Virus record (IMG/VR): IMGVR_UViG_3300049157_000025
Coordinates: 1 to 48,638 of that record
Source: a virus
Reading direction: 5' to 3' (one strand)
DNA length: 48,638 bases
Below are positions 22,454 to 32,200 of this stretch, in pieces. The notes under the pieces were generated by a model. That model searched no databases and was not told the origin of the DNA. It worked only from the letters and a program-made list of their open reading frames with translations. Position numbers and translations under genes: made by a program. Every line of letters starts with the position of its first letter. Within the stretch, counting starts at the first letter, position 1.

Positions 22454-22819
22454 ATGGCTAGAACAGGCTACACATACCGCCGAGATTATCCTTTTCGAGA
22501 TAGGCAGAACAGAGATGCGATGACTTGGATTCGTTACAGACATAATGAAAAGGACACTTATCCTCTTGACATGTCTGGCAGGTTAGAGGGCGGAGAAACT
22601 GCAGATAGTATAGAGATTTTAGACCGTTACGGAGTTACTGTCGACAGTAGTTCAGTGAATTCTGCTGGGGTTATCTCTATTACAATTTCCGAAGGTATCG
22701 AAGGGACACTCAAAGCAAAAGTAACCACAAGCGGAGGGAGAGAGCTTATAGAACGGTTCCAATGGCGAAGCGGAGACAGAAACACTAGAGACACTTACCG
22801 ATATTATGGGAGATATTAA
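22454..22819 (+). CDS. Fibre-tail adaptor-like Ig-fold protein (tentative)
   Basis: A 121-residue protein. The second half reads IEILDRYGVTVDSSSV, then ITISEGIEGTLKAKVTTSGGRE, the pattern of small beta-sandwich phage proteins of the form W..G.T...S...V..G...Y.V.....TS.GR, known as fibre-tail adaptors. The N-terminus is basic and aromatic. Its stop overlaps the next start (TAATG). Confidence 0.55.
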   Translation: MARTGYTYRRDYPFRDRQNRDAMTWIRYRHNEKDTYPLDMSGRLEGGETADSIEILDRYGVTVDSSSVNSAGVISITISEGIEGTLKAKVTTSGGRELIERFQWRSGDRNTRDTYRYYGRY

Positions 22820-23220
22820 TGGCTAATGGGCCACGACTTAGAGCAGGCAAACTTCCTTCCGGGAGATCTGGAACAAGGCTTCGGATTGGTACTCCCCAAA
22901 TGGAACCCACTTCAAGGTACGAAGTTGGTCAAATCCAAAGGGCGCCCAGGCCACGAGGTTTGGTGATAGAACTCAATAAGAGAAAGAAGAAGAAAAATAA
23001 GTACGCCTGGATGGAAGATAAAAACATTCTTAGTTCAGTCATATCAGGTCTGAAAGCCAAAGGGGTTGTTGGCGAAGATGGTATGCCTACAGGGAAAATA
23101 GGGAAAACGAAGCTTTCGAAAAGAGAACGGGCCCTATATAACAGAATGCGTCTATCCGCTAAAATTAGACGAGGTGTAGAAAGTGCGACTTCAGCGGTCG
23201 AAGAAATTCTGAGCAAATAA
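22819..23220 (+). CDS. Basic virion-region protein of unknown function
   Basis: A 133-residue, strongly basic protein with a Lys run (KRKKKKNKYAW) near residue 55 and a helical C-terminus (RERALYNRMRLSAKIRRG). It may bind DNA or act in head assembly. It is coupled to the gene before by a TAATG overlap. The family is not recognised. Confidence 0.6.
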   Translation: MANGPRLRAGKLPSGRSGTRLRIGTPQMEPTSRYEVGQIQRAPRPRGLVIELNKRKKKKNKYAWMEDKNILSSVISGLKAKGVVGEDGMPTGKIGKTKLSKRERALYNRMRLSAKIRRGVESATSAVEEILSK

Positions 23221-23222
23221 CA

Positions 23223-23681
23223 ATGTCGAAAATCAAACTACATAAATCCTTACGTGTAGGTAGCACAAAAAACTTGAAAGCTGTTGCTAGGGAGCTTGCT
23301 TATGATGCCTTTATGAATCACAAAGAGGCTGTTGAGATTGCAGAGAGTTGTCTCCAGAAAGCTCTAACAGACACCCTAGATGCCAGCTCGTTTTTGAAGA
23401 TCGTTGTTAGACCAGTGCCACTAAGCAAAGGCCACGGAAACATCATTTCCCTTTGTCAGGAAGATCCAGACGTAGGTTTTATTCATCACCAAGAAATCCT
23501 TGTGGCTACACAGCCTGACAAACTCGAATGCACAGACAACGCAATTGGAACAGTGGTTGGATATACTACAAAGATGTGTACATTAATCCCAAACCCTGAA
23601 GGAGGGGTAGTGTTCTCTCAATTCTGGGAGAAGGGAACAAACAAAGCGGTCGGTATAGAGGCTGCAAAAACTGTCCACTAG
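23223..23681 (+). CDS. Virion-region protein of unknown function
   Basis: A 152-residue mixed alpha/beta protein. The N-terminal third is helical (KAVARELAYDAFMNHKE), and the rest alternates short strands (FLKIVVRPVPL, GTVVGYTTKMCTL). No Shine-Dalgarno site is clear and only two bases separate it from the gene before, so it probably depends on coupling. The family is not recognised. Confidence 0.6.
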   Translation: MSKIKLHKSLRVGSTKNLKAVARELAYDAFMNHKEAVEIAESCLQKALTDTLDASSFLKIVVRPVPLSKGHGNIISLCQEDPDVGFIHHQEILVATQPDKLECTDNAIGTVVGYTTKMCTLIPNPEGGVVFSQFWEKGTNKAVGIEAAKTVH

Positions 23682-23699
23682 GACAATAAGGAGTATCTA

Positions 23700-24086
23700 A
23701 TGCCAAAAGAATACGGAAAAGGTGCTATGTCATACGGAAATAAAGGAAGTAAATCAGGCAAAGGTTATGGGGCATCTAAGTTAGGCCCGCGGTTTGCGAA
23801 CACCCCAACAGCTTTGTCTCCAACAGCTATGTCTCCAAAGCGAAGCGCGACTAAATCAACTACCAAACAAATGTACAAGACCCCCAAGGCTGCTGGTAGC
23901 AAGGCTATTAGAAGCACCCGCACCCCTTATGGAGACAAAGGAGCTGGTAACACCACAACAAGGAGTTCTCACAAAACTAGAACGGCCGGCGGTAGCAAAC
24001 CTATGAAAAAGTCCTACATGGGCAAAAGCACAACCAATAGCGAATACAAGAGTAAGAAAACCCCAGGCAGCAAGATGGTATACTAA
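23700..24086 (+). CDS. Low-complexity basic protein
   Basis: A 128-residue protein rich in Lys, Gly, Ser, Thr and Tyr, with loose repeats such as KTRTAGGSKP and KSKKTPGSK. It has AAGGAG before the ATG. The composition predicts disorder and nucleic-acid binding, possibly as an internal head protein packaged with DNA. It has no detectable domain. Confidence 0.6.
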   Translation: MPKEYGKGAMSYGNKGSKSGKGYGASKLGPRFANTPTALSPTAMSPKRSATKSTTKQMYKTPKAAGSKAIRSTRTPYGDKGAGNTTTRSSHKTRTAGGSKPMKKSYMGKSTTNSEYKSKKTPGSKMVY

Positions 24087-24116
24087 GCAAGATGGCATAC
24101 TAAAGGAGTTCTTGTT

Positions 24117-24464
24117 GTGAGGATGACTGTAGAGAAGGTAAAGGACTGCAGACCACTAAGAGATATTGTAATTATAGAGCGCCTAGACGAAGGTAACATG
24201 AGTGAGGGTGGGATTCACATACCTGATTCTGCAAAAGAACATAGGCGTATTTCTTACGTATGGAAAGTAGGTCCTGACGTCGATGATTTTGGCGAGGGGG
24301 ATTATGTTCTAACAACCCTCCATAAAGGTGTTGACCTTCAGTGGGGAGAGCGTAAATGCCTCCTTATTGGGGCTCAAGACGTCAAAGTGGTTGTTAAACC
24401 TGAATATAGAGAAGAGCTAGATAGGTACTTCAATGGCAAAAAAACTAGCAAAAAAAGAGAGTAG
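24117..24464 (+). CDS. GroES-like co-chaperonin
   Basis: A 115-residue protein. The N-terminus RPLRDIVIIERLDEG and the following SEGGIHIPDSAKE are the GroES core and mobile loop (GGI.IP is the GroEL-contact motif). The middle GEGDYVLTTLHKGVDLQW follows the GroES roof and base strands. The C-terminal 25 residues are an added basic tail. GTG at 24117 was chosen because AGGAG lies eight bases upstream. Phage co-chaperonins such as T4 gp31 replace host GroES to fold the major coat protein, a role that fits the position among head genes. Confidence 0.85.
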   Translation: MRMTVEKVKDCRPLRDIVIIERLDEGNMSEGGIHIPDSAKEHRRISYVWKVGPDVDDFGEGDYVLTTLHKGVDLQWGERKCLLIGAQDVKVVVKPEYREELDRYFNGKKTSKKRE

Positions 24465-24627
24465 GTCCGGGTTACCTCCCCGTAAAAAAGTTAAGTCTTA
24501 CGCAAGGTTGGGTAAATCTGTAGGAGGAAACCCAGAAGTAGCCCGCATGAGAGCAAAGCTTAGAAAGAAGAAAGTAGGAATTCCGAAGAGTGCTATTATT
24601 GTCGCTCGAATCAAAAGGAAGAAATAG
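24433..24627 (+). CDS. Small highly basic protein
   Basis: A 64-residue protein, about 40 percent Lys or Arg, overlapping the end of the GroES-like gene. It contains GNPEVARMRAKLRKKK. The small size and charge suggest DNA or RNA binding. Its stop overlaps the GTG of the next small gene. Confidence 0.6.
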   Translation: MAKKLAKKESRSGLPPRKKVKSYARLGKSVGGNPEVARMRAKLRKKKVGIPKSAIIVARIKRKK

Positions 24628-24755
24628 TGCCTTTTGTTTCCAAACAACAAAGAAAGTTTATGTGGGCTACCAAGCCGGGTCTAGCAGAAGAGTGGGAAAA
24701 GAAAGACTCTCAAAAGAAAACAGAAAAGAAAAGGAAAAGAAAAGCTAAAAAGTAA
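24627..24755 (+). CDS. Short protein before the large terminase (42 residues)
   Basis: I found this frame by reading. The GTG at 24627 shares its G with the TAG stop of the gene before. The start MPFVSKQQRKFMWATKPGLA matches a pattern common in short phage proteins beside the large terminase (PF.S..QR.....P..A..W). The rest is a Lys-rich tail. Its role is unknown. Confidence 0.65.
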   Translation: MPFVSKQQRKFMWATKPGLAEEWEKKDSQKKTEKKRKRKAKK

Positions 24756-24767
24756 GGGAATGCCTAT

Positions 24768-26423
24768 ATGGGGAGCAGAGATTTCAACAAGGTCAGAGCC
24801 GACGCCGCCGCAGAGATAATCAGACGACGTAAGCATCAAGCAGAATGCCAAGAGGATTTGTTGAAGTTCGTCGTTAACACTCACCCAAACTTCGAAGTTA
24901 GCTGGCATCATAGGTTGATTTGCAAATGGCTTATGAAGCTAGAGTCCCCCGAGCATCCAGAGGTTACAAAACTAGCCATATTCACGGCACCTAGACATGG
25001 GAAAAGCGAGCTGGTCTCTCGACAGTTTCCAGCTTGGGTTTTGGGGAGAAATCCAGAATGGGAGGTTATCTGTGTCCAAAAAAACGACCGTCTATCTCAG
25101 GACATGGGGGCTAACGTAAGAGATATTGTAAATTCCCCTCCATACAAAACTGTGTTTCCTACCGTTTCGTTGAAGCAAGATGCAAAAGCGGCAGGTAGAT
25201 GGCTAATTGAGCATGAAGTAAAGAAAAAACAGGGTGTCTACTACGCCTCTGGTATAGGAGGCACAATTATTGGTCGAGGTGCAAATCTCCTAAACATTGA
25301 TGATCCTTTGGATAGCGAAGGGGCATCTTCGCAGCGACAAAGAGACATTGCTTCTGATTTTTATTTTGGGGATGCTATTCAGCGATTGATGCATCCTCGT
25401 TTGGAGCTATTTACAACGACCAGAAGGCACGAGGATGATTTAGCGGGAAGGATACTCCCTCCAGTTTCAAAATGGAAAGAAACTGGTGAAGAGTTTGTAT
25501 GGCAAACTGTGACAAAGCCTGTAGACTCTTCAGACCCAATAGTGTGGTGGGTAATAAAACTTCCTGCCATTATTGATGAAGGTCTCCCTACAGAGAGAGC
25601 CTTGTGGCCTGGGAAAGACAACAAACGTTTCCCTTTGTCTTTCTTAAAAACCCAGAGATCTTTAATCTTCGAACAGGGAAATTCAAGAGAGTGGTTTTGT
25701 CAATACCAGCAAGAAATGACCCCAGAGGAGGGTGTTTTTTGTAAACTTGAATGGTTTGCTGATAGATACGACAAACGAGATATACCAGAAGACCTTTGGA
25801 TTTACGCTGCGAGCGATTACGCTGTAACAGAGGAGGTTGGTAGAAAAGATCCAGACTTCACAGAGCATGGTATTTTTGGATTGGAAGGACTCCAGCAGGA
25901 GTATGACCACAATGGGAATGTGGTAGTTACTGCTGATGCTTTGTGGGTTCTTGACTGGTGGTATGGGAAAACCACCCCAGACAAGTGGATTGAAAGCATG
26001 GTCGCTTTGATCAAAAAGTGGCAGCCAAACACATGGTTTGGGACAAAAGGCCAAATCCACAATGCTGTAAACAGCTATATTGAAAGGGAAATTAAAAGGG
26101 AACGTGCCTGGTGTCGTTTTGAGCTTCTATCGGATATCAAGAAAAAGGGCGCCAAAGCAAAACCTATGCAAGGGATGGCTGCCCAAAGAAGAATTCTGTT
26201 CCCAAAAACTGTTTGGGCCGAAAGAGTTATTCAGAACGTATGTACGTTCCCAAATGCTAAACACGATGACGCTTTTGACACATTAGCCAATATAGTTCGA
26301 GCGATGAGTGAGATACCAGCGGCCTTTTCTGGTGCTCCGCACGTATCCAGAACACCTTTAAAATCAGACAGTTACGAGTTTTTTGATACAGATAGGAACT
26401 TTAAGAGTTGGAAATGCGCATAA
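24768..26423 (+). CDS. terL: Terminase large subunit
   Basis: A 551-residue packaging motor and nuclease. Walker A is APRHGKSE (about 74-81), Walker B is LLNIDDP (174-180), and an ATP-coupling TTTRR lies near 216-220. The C-terminal RNase H-like nuclease has D350 in YAASDYAV, a second acid in LWVLDWW (near 397) and the final HDDAFD (near 503). It cuts concatemers and drives DNA into the prohead through the portal encoded next. All expected residues are present. Confidence 0.93.
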   Translation: MGSRDFNKVRADAAAEIIRRRKHQAECQEDLLKFVVNTHPNFEVSWHHRLICKWLMKLESPEHPEVTKLAIFTAPRHGKSELVSRQFPAWVLGRNPEWEVICVQKNDRLSQDMGANVRDIVNSPPYKTVFPTVSLKQDAKAAGRWLIEHEVKKKQGVYYASGIGGTIIGRGANLLNIDDPLDSEGASSQRQRDIASDFYFGDAIQRLMHPRLELFTTTRRHEDDLAGRILPPVSKWKETGEEFVWQTVTKPVDSSDPIVWWVIKLPAIIDEGLPTERALWPGKDNKRFPLSFLKTQRSLIFEQGNSREWFCQYQQEMTPEEGVFCKLEWFADRYDKRDIPEDLWIYAASDYAVTEEVGRKDPDFTEHGIFGLEGLQQEYDHNGNVVVTADALWVLDWWYGKTTPDKWIESMVALIKKWQPNTWFGTKGQIHNAVNSYIEREIKRERAWCRFELLSDIKKKGAKAKPMQGMAAQRRILFPKTVWAERVIQNVCTFPNAKHDDAFDTLANIVRAMSEIPAAFSGAPHVSRTPLKSDSYEFFDTDRNFKSWKCA

Positions 26424-26480
26424 TATCTTTTGATTTTCACTTACTTGAAGGGTAAGCATTAATTAAGGTATAAATAGACA

Positions 26481-28874
26481 ATGCCAAGAGACCCAGCAGG
26501 TAGAGCCGGACACACAAGGTATGGGAGCCCTGTTCCGTCCCGAGAGTATCCGCATATGAAATTTCCGGAACAAGATGGAGCTGGGGGCCAAGCCTTGTTC
26601 GACGAGTATCGTAGGGATTTCACAGACTGGGATGACCAAACCCAAGATGACCGAGACATGAGTATCATAGCCCGCGACTACTTCGACGGTATCCAGTGGA
26701 CAGACCAAGAAGTTGATGAGCTAACGAAGGCTGGTCAACCAATCTTAACTACGAATCTCATAAAAAGAAAGATCAATTTCATTTTGGGCACTGAAGGAGA
26801 AAACCCGCACAGCCCCAAAGCGCACCCTAGAACTCCAATGCATGAAGAGGATGCCGAAGCCGCCACAGACGCTCTGCGGGCTGCTATGCTAGAGGCTGAC
26901 TTTGAGGACACCGGAGACGAAGTAGACTCTAATGTGCTGATTGAAGGGTACGGTGGGTCCTGCTTCTACATAGACGAGTACGAACATCGAGCCCCTGTGT
27001 TCCGGTGTGACCGAATTCATTGGGATAGGTTGTATTATGACCCAAGAAGTCGCGAATATGATTTCAGAGACGCTCAATTTCTCGGAATCATTGTATGGAT
27101 GCACCGATCAGAAGCTGAGTCCGAATTTGCCCATATGGACCTTTCTGAAGAAGATCGCGACCGCATCATGTCGGTTATACGAGTTTCTTACGCCAGAGAC
27201 CAAACTAGTGGGGATGCTACTCAAGACGCCCCCCGCAGGTGGCGCGACGGAGATGATAGAGTTCAGTGGTTCGAAACCTACAAAAAACATGATGGGATAT
27301 GGCACAAGGCAATTTGGTCCTGGGGAGGGTGGGTCCAAGAGCCCAAGCCAGTCGGTGGGATAGAAACCTATGAAGACTCAGAAACAGGGGAAGAAATTGA
27401 AGAAAGGTGGGGCTTTGTAGACGAGTTTGGAGACACTTGGTGTCCCCTAGTTTTAGAAAGCGCCTATGTAGACCGCAACAACGCAAGATATGGTCTTGTA
27501 AAAGACATGGTTTCTCCACAGGATGAGGTAAACAAGAGAAACTCTAAGTCCCTAAATCTTCTACACAACCGTCCTGTTCTTGCCGAAAGGGGCGCAGTTC
27601 TAAACCCTGATGAGTTTCAATCAGAGATCACCAAAGCAGGGGGGTTTGGAGAGCTAGCGCCTGGAAGACTTCGCGATAATTCCGTACAAGTACTTGATAA
27701 CATTCAGCTAACCCAAGCTCAGCTTGCAATGGGGCAGCAAGCTGCCGCGGCAATCGACCAAATTGGTCCTCATGGGGCTCTAGTATCTGCAGACCAAAGA
27801 ACTCAGTCAGGTCGAGCGTTCATAGCAAGGCTCCAGTCGGGCGCTATGGAAATCAAGCCTGTAACCAAACGGCTACGGAAGTATAGGTTGAGAATATTCA
27901 AGGGTTTTTGGAACCTTATTCGCACCTACTGGACAGAAGAGATGTGGGTCAGAGTTTTGGATTTTGAGCCCACCAAATCCTACCGATTTGCACAACTAAA
28001 TAGAAAGTTGGCGAAAGGGCAAAGACTTCAAGAGTTCATGAATAGAGGAGGGAGTCCTGACCAAGCAATCCGTCATGCTATGGGACAAGAAGGTGTTCGG
28101 CTGTTTCAAATGATTGTCTCTCAGCAACAACAGGCCCAGCAGCAATTTGAGCAACAGACGCAGATGCTCCAACAAGCTCAACAGAAGGCAGCCCAAGCAG
28201 GTCAACCACTACCTCCTGAGGTTCAGCAAATGGCGATGTCGATTCAGCCGCCACCTCAGATAGAGCCATTGCAAATGTTGCTCCAAAGTCCTCTTGCTGA
28301 AGAGTCATACACAGAAAATGATATTCCGAAGCTTGAAGTGGATATCATCTTGGATTCGGAGCCTGCAAGCCCTGTTATCAGAGATGCCCAATTTACCGAG
28401 CTTAATAAACTTCTACAAACAACGTTACCTACGCTTGGTGATCCTGCTCTCATACAGCAATTACTCCTACTTCAGGTCCGCCACTCCGATCTGCGTGCCG
28501 AAACAAAAAGAGAATTTTCTAAATCTTTAGCCCCAAAACCTCCAGATCCAGCTATGCAACAGGCGCAACAGCAGCAAATGCAGCTGCAAATGGCCCAACT
28601 ACAAGCAACAGTCGAAAAGTTACAGTCCGAGGTGGCCAAAAACCAAGCACAGGCCCAGAAGGCGCAGATAGAAGCGCAAGCTGGGGTGCCAGCAGCGGCA
28701 CAACTCGATCAGGCTCAGGCAGCCAAGGCAACAGTGGAAGCCCAGACGGAAGCAGCTCTGGCTACTTCTGAAGCCTCATTGAAAGAAGCGCAGGCGTTCA
28801 AAGCCCAGCAAGAAGGCTCCAAAGCGGCTGCAATACCACAAACAAAGGCGTTTGAAAACGTCGAAATAATTTAG
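26481..28874 (+). CDS. Portal protein, P22 gp1-like
   Basis: A 797-residue protein. The order after terL and the size suit a P22-type portal. The N-terminal wing and clip region includes DYFDGIQWTDQEV and TNLIKRKINFILG, a typical portal opening. Residues 380-420 contain QEEVNKR-like PQDEVNKRNSKSL and TQSGRAFIARLQSG. The last 200 residues are Gln- and Ala-rich and helical, comparable to the long C-terminal barrel of P22 gp1. It forms the dodecameric channel for DNA entry and exit. Confidence 0.9.
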   Translation: MPRDPAGRAGHTRYGSPVPSREYPHMKFPEQDGAGGQALFDEYRRDFTDWDDQTQDDRDMSIIARDYFDGIQWTDQEVDELTKAGQPILTTNLIKRKINFILGTEGENPHSPKAHPRTPMHEEDAEAATDALRAAMLEADFEDTGDEVDSNVLIEGYGGSCFYIDEYEHRAPVFRCDRIHWDRLYYDPRSREYDFRDAQFLGIIVWMHRSEAESEFAHMDLSEEDRDRIMSVIRVSYARDQTSGDATQDAPRRWRDGDDRVQWFETYKKHDGIWHKAIWSWGGWVQEPKPVGGIETYEDSETGEEIEERWGFVDEFGDTWCPLVLESAYVDRNNARYGLVKDMVSPQDEVNKRNSKSLNLLHNRPVLAERGAVLNPDEFQSEITKAGGFGELAPGRLRDNSVQVLDNIQLTQAQLAMGQQAAAAIDQIGPHGALVSADQRTQSGRAFIARLQSGAMEIKPVTKRLRKYRLRIFKGFWNLIRTYWTEEMWVRVLDFEPTKSYRFAQLNRKLAKGQRLQEFMNRGGSPDQAIRHAMGQEGVRLFQMIVSQQQQAQQQFEQQTQMLQQAQQKAAQAGQPLPPEVQQMAMSIQPPPQIEPLQMLLQSPLAEESYTENDIPKLEVDIILDSEPASPVIRDAQFTELNKLLQTTLPTLGDPALIQQLLLLQVRHSDLRAETKREFSKSLAPKPPDPAMQQAQQQQMQLQMAQLQATVEKLQSEVAKNQAQAQKAQIEAQAGVPAAAQLDQAQAAKATVEAQTEAALATSEASLKEAQAFKAQQEGSKAAAIPQTKAFENVEII

Positions 28875-28882
28875 GAAAAATC

Positions 28883-29995
28883 ATGAAAGCTACAAAACTA
28901 ATGACTGGGCTGTCTGTCGTTGCTTGCGCTGCGCTGGCCGACCCTGCAATGGCTGCTCAAGCCAACGCGAATGATGTACGTTGTCCCCGTAACCTAATGT
29001 ATAACCAAACGACTGGGGTTTGCGTTTCTGCGGATTCATCGGTCAATCCTCCCACTTTCTATTACAATGGAGAGCCCGCGCAGCTAAGTAACGTAAAAAC
29101 TGTCGGCGAATCATTTGATTATGGCGATGGGCTTGGTCTTATGTGTGAAGGCGTTAGCCAAACAGGGACTACCGGGTTTTCGGCAGCGGCTTCGGCAAAC
29201 CAAGCTTGTAACACCACATGCGGAAACAGTGCGTGTGTAATTGCTACAGACGGGACTGACCTTGTTGCGTGTACCGACGCAACCGCAGACTCTTGCTTGT
29301 GTCAAACTTCGAGTTTGGACCGAGTCTTGCTCGGGTGTGGCGCAAACTGGGAGGCCCCTGCTCTAGGGGTGACATTGATCACAACTAGCCGAGGCTTCAA
29401 ACTTGGTCATGTCGCATTGCTGGCCCAAGACATCGGTCCTGACATGGATGCGGCGGCTGATGGTCTGGATATCGCAGGCGACCAAACGGATGATGACGGA
29501 GTTGAAGTTTTTTCGGGGGTGCTGGGCGCCTCTGGGGCTCCTATGGTTCCTGGTGTAGACCCTGCGTTTCAACTTTGTGTCACCTTTGAAGCTGATGATG
29601 TCTCGGGTACTGATGAGCTTTGGTTTGGGTTCCGAAGTGTTGAAGAGCCAAACGCCACGTTTAACAGCTATGACACCTACGCAACTTTGGGCTTTGATAA
29701 TGGCACTGGAGATTGGCATTCAGAAACAGAAGATGATGGCGCCGGTCTTGATACCGACGATCTAAGCTTTGACGCCCTGGTAGACGACACCCAGGTTGTT
29801 GGCTGTGTTCGAGTGGATGACAACCGACGGGTTTCGTACTCTGTTGATGGTACTGTTATCACAGACCCTGACACCTTCACGTTTGACTCCGGGGAACAGG
29901 TAATCCCGTTCTTTCACTTCCTGCATGACTCCGACCTAATGGATGAGTTGTTCATCCAGGAATGGGAAGTCTCGTACTATAACGATGGTGACTAA
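28883..29995 (+). CDS. Exported Cys-rich protein with jelly-roll-like C-terminus
   Basis: A 370-residue protein. The N-terminus MKATKLMTGLSVVACAALA ending in AMAA is a signal peptide with an AxA cleavage site. Residues about 30-150 hold around twelve cysteines (CNTTCGNSAC, DSCLCQTS, LLGCGANW). Residues about 170-365 are acidic and beta-rich (LCVTFEADD, ELWFGFR, GCVRVDDNRRVSYSVDG), like a lectin-type sandwich. A secreted protein between portal and scaffold is unusual. It could be a head decoration that borrows a signal-like N-terminus, or be exported to the host envelope. Confidence 0.7.
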   Translation: MKATKLMTGLSVVACAALADPAMAAQANANDVRCPRNLMYNQTTGVCVSADSSVNPPTFYYNGEPAQLSNVKTVGESFDYGDGLGLMCEGVSQTGTTGFSAAASANQACNTTCGNSACVIATDGTDLVACTDATADSCLCQTSSLDRVLLGCGANWEAPALGVTLITTSRGFKLGHVALLAQDIGPDMDAAADGLDIAGDQTDDDGVEVFSGVLGASGAPMVPGVDPAFQLCVTFEADDVSGTDELWFGFRSVEEPNATFNSYDTYATLGFDNGTGDWHSETEDDGAGLDTDDLSFDALVDDTQVVGCVRVDDNRRVSYSVDGTVITDPDTFTFDSGEQVIPFFHFLHDSDLMDELFIQEWEVSYYNDGD

Positions 29996-30129
29996 GGGTT
30001 TGGTTATGAAACACCTTATTGTTAGCACATAGCCTTTAAGGCCTGCCGCCGTTGGGCAGTTCCCACAGCGAGTTTCCCGCTTTTTTGGGATAGGGCCGCC
30101 GCTGAATTCGGGCGTAGGAGAAAAAGAAA

Positions 30130-31071
30130 ATGTCTAAGGGTAATTTTTTAACTAGCGAAGACCTAGAAGAGGACTTTGTAGACGCTTCAACTGTAAACGA
30201 TCATATTGCCACCGAAACGTTGGATTCCGGTTATGAAGATATGGTTGATGCAGACTCAGAAGAAAGTGAAGATGCACAGGAGACTGATGACGTCCCTGAT
30301 GAATCAGAGGTCACTAACTCTGAAGAAGAAAGCGGCGGTGAGGACGTCAGTGATGATGCTCCTCCCAAGAAGACTGGAGATAAAGTAAAGGACGGACAGA
30401 ACAAGGCTATTTGGAAAGCCCGCCAAGCTAAGCGGGAAGCCGAGGAGCGATCTGCAAAGTTCGAAGTGCAGCTTGCCGAGTTGAGGGGCCGTATCGAAGG
30501 TATGGCTCAACCGGAAGCCGCTTTTGAGCCTGAAGTTCCTGACATTGGCCCTGAGCCAGAATTTGAATTGTCTGACATTGAAGACAGCATCCAGAAAATC
30601 ACTGACTATCGAGTTCGGAAGCGAGAAGCGCACTACATTACGGAGCAGCAAAAACAGATGCAGGCTCAGCGCCAGGCTATTTTGGATGCTTCTGTGATGG
30701 AGGCACGCAAGATTTACGAAGACTATGATCACGTTGAATCTGCTTGGGTTGCCCGGGCAAAGCTCCCAGAAAACAAGCATCTTCAAGATTTGATGAACGT
30801 CCAGCCAAATCCTGCAAAGTTTGTCTATGACAACCAGAAAGCTTTTGAAAAGCAGTCCGCTAGAGTATCTCCAGAAGTCCAAGCCGCAAACGATAAAATT
30901 GCTGAATTGGAAAAACAAATTAAAGAAATCAGCGGTAAAAAAGGTAAAAAGCCGCGCACTGAAGCGAGGTTAGGTAACGCCAGAGGCGCAGCCGGTAAGC
31001 CTCGGAAAGGTGAAACAAGGTTTGCGTCGCAAGAAGATGTATTTGCCGCTGCTTTCTCCAAAAAGAAGTAG
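30130..31071 (+). CDS. Scaffolding protein
   Basis: A 313-residue protein directly before the coat gene. It has a very acidic N-terminus (about 1-75), a long charged coiled coil (about 95-270, including KAIWKARQAKREAEERSAKFE) and a basic C-terminus (GKKGKKPRTEARLG), the usual layout of internal scaffolds that bind coat protein through a basic end. AGGAG precedes the ATG. Confidence 0.85.
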   Translation: MSKGNFLTSEDLEEDFVDASTVNDHIATETLDSGYEDMVDADSEESEDAQETDDVPDESEVTNSEEESGGEDVSDDAPPKKTGDKVKDGQNKAIWKARQAKREAEERSAKFEVQLAELRGRIEGMAQPEAAFEPEVPDIGPEPEFELSDIEDSIQKITDYRVRKREAHYITEQQKQMQAQRQAILDASVMEARKIYEDYDHVESAWVARAKLPENKHLQDLMNVQPNPAKFVYDNQKAFEKQSARVSPEVQAANDKIAELEKQIKEISGKKGKKPRTEARLGNARGAAGKPRKGETRFASQEDVFAAAFSKKK

Positions 31072-31112
31072 CGTCTTATTGCATTGTGTGAGGCGGCCTA
31101 GAAAGTAAGACA

Positions 31113-32186
31113 ATGGCAAATACAACTATTAATGCAGGACTAAAGGTCGAGCAATGGAGTAATAAGTTTTATCTCGAATATGTCAGAGAGTCTCGGTTCT
31201 ACCGATATATGTCTGACAAAGGAGATAATGTTATTTCCGTAGATAAGCAACTAACTGGAGTAGCTGGTGACAATGTTACTTTTGGACTTATCAATGATTT
31301 ATCCAACAGTGCCGTTGTAGGTGATGACACTCTGGAGAACAACGAAGAAAACTTGGGCAACCAGAGCGACACCGTTACGGTAAACCAGTTGCGTAATGCC
31401 GTAGCTGTTGGGGGCATGGAGCAAAAAAGGACTTTGCTTCAGGTCCTGGAAAGCGCCAGGGAACGTCTTAAGAAGTGGATTATGGCCCATCTTCGAGATG
31501 AGCTTATCGATCGGTTCCAGGGTGCTAACCTCGACGGTGTAACAAAATATGTCTCTGACACTGAAGCAAATAAAGATGCTGGGCTGGCCGCCAACACAGA
31601 CCGTTTTCTTTTCGGGGCGCTCCTGTCCAATAGGAGTGGGTCAGACCACTCTGCATCCTTGTTGAATGTTGATACTACAACGGGCACTTTTGATGAGGGT
31701 ATTGTGTCTCTTCTGGGTAGGATAGCTGAAAAGGCAGACCCAAAAATCACCCCTCTTACTATTTCGGAAGACGAAGAGCGGTGGGTTACCTTTTGTGGGT
31801 CTGACCCTTATAGGGATCTTAAAGCTTCTCTTGACTCTATTCACCAAAATGCGGCCCCTCGTGACATGGCCGAGAACCCCATTTGGCGCCAAGGAGATCT
31901 AGTATACGACTCTGTTATTATTAGAAAAATCCCGGAAATAGCTTCCGTTGGGAATGACGGTGCTTCTGGTGCACCAATCCACACTATTTCTTTTTGTGGA
32001 CAACAAGCCATTTGTCTTGCATGGGGTCAGTTGACTCGGGCAATTAGAAATGGGCCCGAAGGTAGGGACTATGGAAATATCAGAGCCGTTGGTATTTCTG
32101 AGATCCGAGGGACTAAATTAACTGTTTTCAACAATGTTTTCCATGGAATGGTGCACGGTTACGTGGCCGCTGCTGCCGATGCATAA
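31113..32186 (+). CDS. Major capsid protein
   Basis: A 357-residue protein after the scaffold. Its size, position and composition suit an HK97-fold coat. GDNVTFGLINDLSNSAVVG near the N-terminus and DPYRDLKASLDSI, APRDMAENPIWRQGDLVYDSVIIRKIPE in the middle resemble coats of the N4-gp56/DUF4043 kind more than P22 gp5. A strong hairpin follows the gene, as is common after highly expressed coat genes. Confidence 0.85.
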   Translation: MANTTINAGLKVEQWSNKFYLEYVRESRFYRYMSDKGDNVISVDKQLTGVAGDNVTFGLINDLSNSAVVGDDTLENNEENLGNQSDTVTVNQLRNAVAVGGMEQKRTLLQVLESARERLKKWIMAHLRDELIDRFQGANLDGVTKYVSDTEANKDAGLAANTDRFLFGALLSNRSGSDHSASLLNVDTTTGTFDEGIVSLLGRIAEKADPKITPLTISEDEERWVTFCGSDPYRDLKASLDSIHQNAAPRDMAENPIWRQGDLVYDSVIIRKIPEIASVGNDGASGAPIHTISFCGQQAICLAWGQLTRAIRNGPEGRDYGNIRAVGISEIRGTKLTVFNNVFHGMVHGYVAAAADA

Positions 32187-32200
32187 GATCGTTATGATAA

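Noticed and set aside
29996-30129. Terminator between the exported protein and the scaffold
   Set aside because: Only short palindromes such as GCCTTTAAGGC and no hairpin followed by a T-tract.
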